Positions 61,468 through 64,000 of a stretch of 64,000 nt of DNA are shown piece by piece. The DNA is from Winogradskyella ursingii. Lineage in GTDB: Bacteria > Bacteroidota > Bacteroidia > Flavobacteriales > Flavobacteriaceae. Position numbers and translations under genes: made by a program. The stretch covers positions 682,001-746,000 of the forward strand of contig NZ_JABFDH010000002.1 of NCBI RefSeq assembly GCF_013403975.1, read 5' to 3'. The stretch's first letter is position 1. Every line of letters begins with the position of its first letter. The notes beneath the pieces are model-generated. The model did not search any database and was not told the origin of the DNA. It saw only the letters and a program-made list of their open reading frames with translations.

Positions 61468-63825
61468 ATGGCAAAAAAGAAAACAGCAAAAACAAAAACC
61501 CAAACAGCAGATTTTGGCAAATATGTTAGATGGTTTTGGATGGTATTCCTTGGTGGTATTTTAGCCGTGGTGTTACTTTTTTTATTGGCGTCTTGGGGAG
61601 CTTTGGGTGAAATGCCAGACCATACAAGAATGGAGAATCCTGAAACCAATTTAGCTACCGAAATTATTTCAGCTGACAATGAAACTTTAGGGAAATTCTA
61701 TTTTAACGATAATAGAACACCTGTTGATTTTGAAGATTTATCAGAAAACTTAGTAAATGCACTGGTTGCTACTGAAGACATTAGATATTATGAGCATTCT
61801 GGTATTGATGCAAGAGGCACTTTGCGAGCCATCGTAAATTTAGGAAGTAAGGGTGGTGCAAGTACAATTTCACAGCAAGTAGCGAGACAATTATTTGTTG
61901 GAGTAGCTAAAAAGAACACTTTTGGGAGGCTCTCACAAAAAATAAAAGAATGGGTCATTGCTATTCGTTTAGAGCGTCAATATACTAAAGAGGAAATCAT
62001 TACCATGTATTTTAATATCTATGATTTTGGAAACAATGGTGACGGTATTCGTTCCGCTTCAAGAATATATTTTGGAAAGGAGCCTAATGAATTGAACATA
62101 AAGGAATCTGCTATGCTTGTTGGTATGTTCAAAAATTCATCTTTATATAACCCTATTCCTTCTAGAAATCCAGTAGGTACTAAAAACAGACGAAACGTTG
62201 TGTTAGCTCAAATGGCGAAATACGATTACATCGATGAAACCACAAAAGATTCACTACAGAAAACAGAATTGGATTTAAATTTTTCACCAGAAAACCATAA
62301 AGAAGGTACAGCGACCTACTTCAGAGAATATCTAAGAGGTTTTATGAAAGAATGGGTGAAAGATGAAAAAAACAGAAAACCAGATGGCAGTAAGTACGAT
62401 ATTAATAGTGATGGTTTAAAAGTATATACTACTATAGATTCTCGTATGCAAAAACATGCGGAAAATGCCGTGGCAATGCACATGCCAAGACTTCAGGCAG
62501 AATTTGATAATCAAAACACACCCAAAAGAAACCCTACTGCTCCATTCTTGGATTTGGATAAATCCGAAATCAAAAAATTGATGGATGACGCTATGAAACG
62601 TGGTGAGCGATGGAGGATTTTAAAAAATCAAGGTAAATCTGAAAAAGAAATTAGGGCTTCTTTTTACGAACCCACAGAAATGCGTGTTTTTAAATGGATA
62701 GATGGCGAAGCAAGTGAGGTAGACACCATTATGAAGCCAATTGACTCTATGCGCTATTACAAATCTTTTATGCGTACAGGAATGATGTCTTTAGAACCAC
62801 AAACTGGACATATAAAGGCATGGGTTGGTGGAGTAAGCTACAAACATTTTCAATACGACATGGCGAGACAGGGCAAGCGCCAAGTAGGTTCAACTTTCAA
62901 GCCATTTGTTTACGCAACTGCTATTGACCAATTACAGTTATCTCCATGTGATTCTTTCCCCAGAGGTCCAATTACAATCGAAGCGAATAAATTCGGAAAT
63001 CCAAAACCATGGACCACAAAAAACTCCGATGGTGATTATTCTGGTGTTCAAACTTTAAAGGATGCTTTGGCAAATTCTACAAATACAATTACAGCAAGAT
63101 TAATTAACGAAATTGGCCCTCAACCTGTGGTGGAAATGGCTAAAAAATTGGGTATAGAACAAGATATAGAACCGGTTCCTGCAATAGCTTTAGGTACACC
63201 AGATATTAGTGTTTACGAGATGGTTGCAGCCTATTCTACTTTTGCCAATAAAGGAGTTTACAATAAACCCGTTATGGTAACGCGTATCGAAGATAAAAAC
63301 GGTACGGTGCTTTACCAATTTGCACCAGAAAGTAAAGATGTATTAAGTGAAGAAGTAGCTTATGTTACTGTAAACTTAATGCAAGGGGTGGTACAATCTG
63401 GCTCCGGAAGACGCTTAACTGATGAGTGGAGAGCCAACCAACAATTCACAAAGGAAATGCTTACCGGTTATCCTTACAGTCTAAAAAATCCAATAGCTGG
63501 AAAAACAGGAACTACTCAAAATCAAAGTGACGGTTGGTTTATGGGAATGGTGCCAAACTTAGTTACTGGTGTTTGGGTAGGCGCAGAAGATCGTGCTGCA
63601 CATTTTAAAACAATAACATATGGACAGGGAGCTTCTATGGCGCTTCCGATTTGGGGCTTGTATATGAAGTTGTGTTACGAAGATGAAGAATTAAATGTTT
63701 CTAAAGATAATTTTGAAAGACCTCTCGACCTGTCTATAAATATTGATTGTGAAGCAACAATCCAAGATGGCGAATCCGAAGAAGACAGTGATTTAGATGA
63801 TGTTGAAGATGTTGTGGATTTCTAA
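61468..63825 (+). CDS. Class A penicillin-binding protein 1A
   Basis: 785 aa. One N-terminal membrane helix (about 27-48) precedes the GT51 domain with catalytic Glu103 in ATEDIRYYEHSGID. The transpeptidase domain has S475-T-F-K478 (SxxK), S537-T-N539 (SxN) and K679-T-G681. It polymerises and cross-links peptidoglycan in the periplasm. The acidic C-terminal tail (EESEEDSDLDDVED type) is unusual for E. coli PBP1A but common in Bacteroidota. Transcribed with ricT and gldH. Confidence 0.94.
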   Translation: MAKKKTAKTKTQTADFGKYVRWFWMVFLGGILAVVLLFLLASWGALGEMPDHTRMENPETNLATEIISADNETLGKFYFNDNRTPVDFEDLSENLVNALVATEDIRYYEHSGIDARGTLRAIVNLGSKGGASTISQQVARQLFVGVAKKNTFGRLSQKIKEWVIAIRLERQYTKEEIITMYFNIYDFGNNGDGIRSASRIYFGKEPNELNIKESAMLVGMFKNSSLYNPIPSRNPVGTKNRRNVVLAQMAKYDYIDETTKDSLQKTELDLNFSPENHKEGTATYFREYLRGFMKEWVKDEKNRKPDGSKYDINSDGLKVYTTIDSRMQKHAENAVAMHMPRLQAEFDNQNTPKRNPTAPFLDLDKSEIKKLMDDAMKRGERWRILKNQGKSEKEIRASFYEPTEMRVFKWIDGEASEVDTIMKPIDSMRYYKSFMRTGMMSLEPQTGHIKAWVGGVSYKHFQYDMARQGKRQVGSTFKPFVYATAIDQLQLSPCDSFPRGPITIEANKFGNPKPWTTKNSDGDYSGVQTLKDALANSTNTITARLINEIGPQPVVEMAKKLGIEQDIEPVPAIALGTPDISVYEMVAAYSTFANKGVYNKPVMVTRIEDKNGTVLYQFAPESKDVLSEEVAYVTVNLMQGVVQSGSGRRLTDEWRANQQFTKEMLTGYPYSLKNPIAGKTGTTQNQSDGWFMGMVPNLVTGVWVGAEDRAAHFKTITYGQGASMALPIWGLYMKLCYEDEELNVSKDNFERPLDLSINIDCEATIQDGESEEDSDLDDVEDVVDF

Positions 63826-63912
63826 AAGTAAGTTCGCACGATTCATATTTGGGACTTTCGCTGTAAATTCCAATCTTTGTTTTGTATTTTTAAGAGTTAA
63901 AGCATATTCTTT

Positions 63913-64000
63913 ATGATTAATAAAAAAGTAGCTAGTGTTTCCGAAGCACTAAAAGGTATAACAGATCAAATGACCTTGATGTTAGGTGGGTTTGGACTAT
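63913..64000 (+). CDS. CoA-transferase subunit A (3-oxoacid CoA-transferase type), start only
   Basis: The ATG at 63913 opens a frame reading INKKVASVSEALKGITDQMT then LMLGGFGL up to the window end. The LMLGGFGL segment matches the glycine-rich start of SCOT-type CoA-transferase alpha subunits. Only 29 codons are visible, and the gene continues past the window. The 87-nt gap before it has no exact -7 box. Confidence 0.7.
   Translation, partial: MINKKVASVSEALKGITDQMTLMLGGFGL

Overview
The window is AT-rich chromosomal DNA from a member of the Bacteroidota, most likely a marine-type Flavobacteriaceae. Several features support this. There are type IX secretion (T9SS) C-terminal sorting domains on the proteins at 35740-39753 and 58163-59584, the gliding/T9SS lipoproteins SprE (26591-29164) and GldH (60959-61465), and families largely confined to Flavobacteriia (DUF6341-, DUF6427-, DUF6168- and DUF5687-like). 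The F1Fo operon lacks beta and epsilon genes, and many genes have the Bacteroidota -7 promoter box TAnnTTTG. No rRNA, tRNA, CRISPR array, transposase or prophage was seen. The first and last genes are cut by the window edges.

Region 1 (1-16816) is a surface-polysaccharide locus, mostly co-oriented and tightly packed, with 4-nt ATGA overlaps or gaps of a few bases. It opens with an aldolase C-terminus, an FGGY kinase, an iron-type alcohol dehydrogenase and a LicC/PntC-like nucleotidyltransferase. A Wzx flippase and a TagB/TagF-like polyol-phosphate transferase follow. Together these look like a pathway that makes, CTP-activates and transfers a small phosphorylated polyol or phosphonate. Next come two O-antigen polymerase/ligase-fold membrane proteins, two GT4 transferases, Gmd and Rmd (GDP-D-rhamnose supply) and the initiating polyprenyl glycosyl-1-phosphate transferase. 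A convergent minus-strand pair (GT4 and a CapK-like adenylate-forming enzyme) closes the locus.

Region 2 (16851-26430) holds purD, two small Flavobacteriia-specific membrane proteins, upp, a DUF4254 protein, a GT9 heptosyltransferase, a flavin/2Fe-2S reductase, and a PadR-controlled ABC exporter operon.

Region 3 (26591-35531) runs sprE, bactofilin, atpZ-like, DUF6168-like, then atpB-E-F-H-A-G. From atpE onward every gene junction of the atp operon carries a different hairpin or dispersed repeat. Region 4 (35740-40971) is a secreted multidomain T9SS protein plus two lipoproteins, bracketed by two terminators with identical stems. Region 5 (41096-49805) is an envelope block: flippase, dut, sugar nucleotidyltransferase, an orphan gene, TPR protein, DUF4292 lipoprotein, EnvC-like protein, acyl-CoA thioesterase and an HU/SPOR protein.

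Region 6 (49913-64000) has dprA, trpS, an acyltransferase, an ECF sigma factor paired with a protein that joins an anti-sigma-like N-terminus to a beta-barrel, a lipoprotein, recA, trhO, a secreted M23 peptidase, ricT-gldH-PBP1A, and the start of a CoA-transferase subunit A gene.

The points most worth following are the CDP-polyol/phosphonate-like module at the left edge, the sigma factor/barrel pair, the structured elements in the atp operon, the dispersed repeats that end right before start codons, and a 170-nt structured non-coding stretch between recA and trhO.
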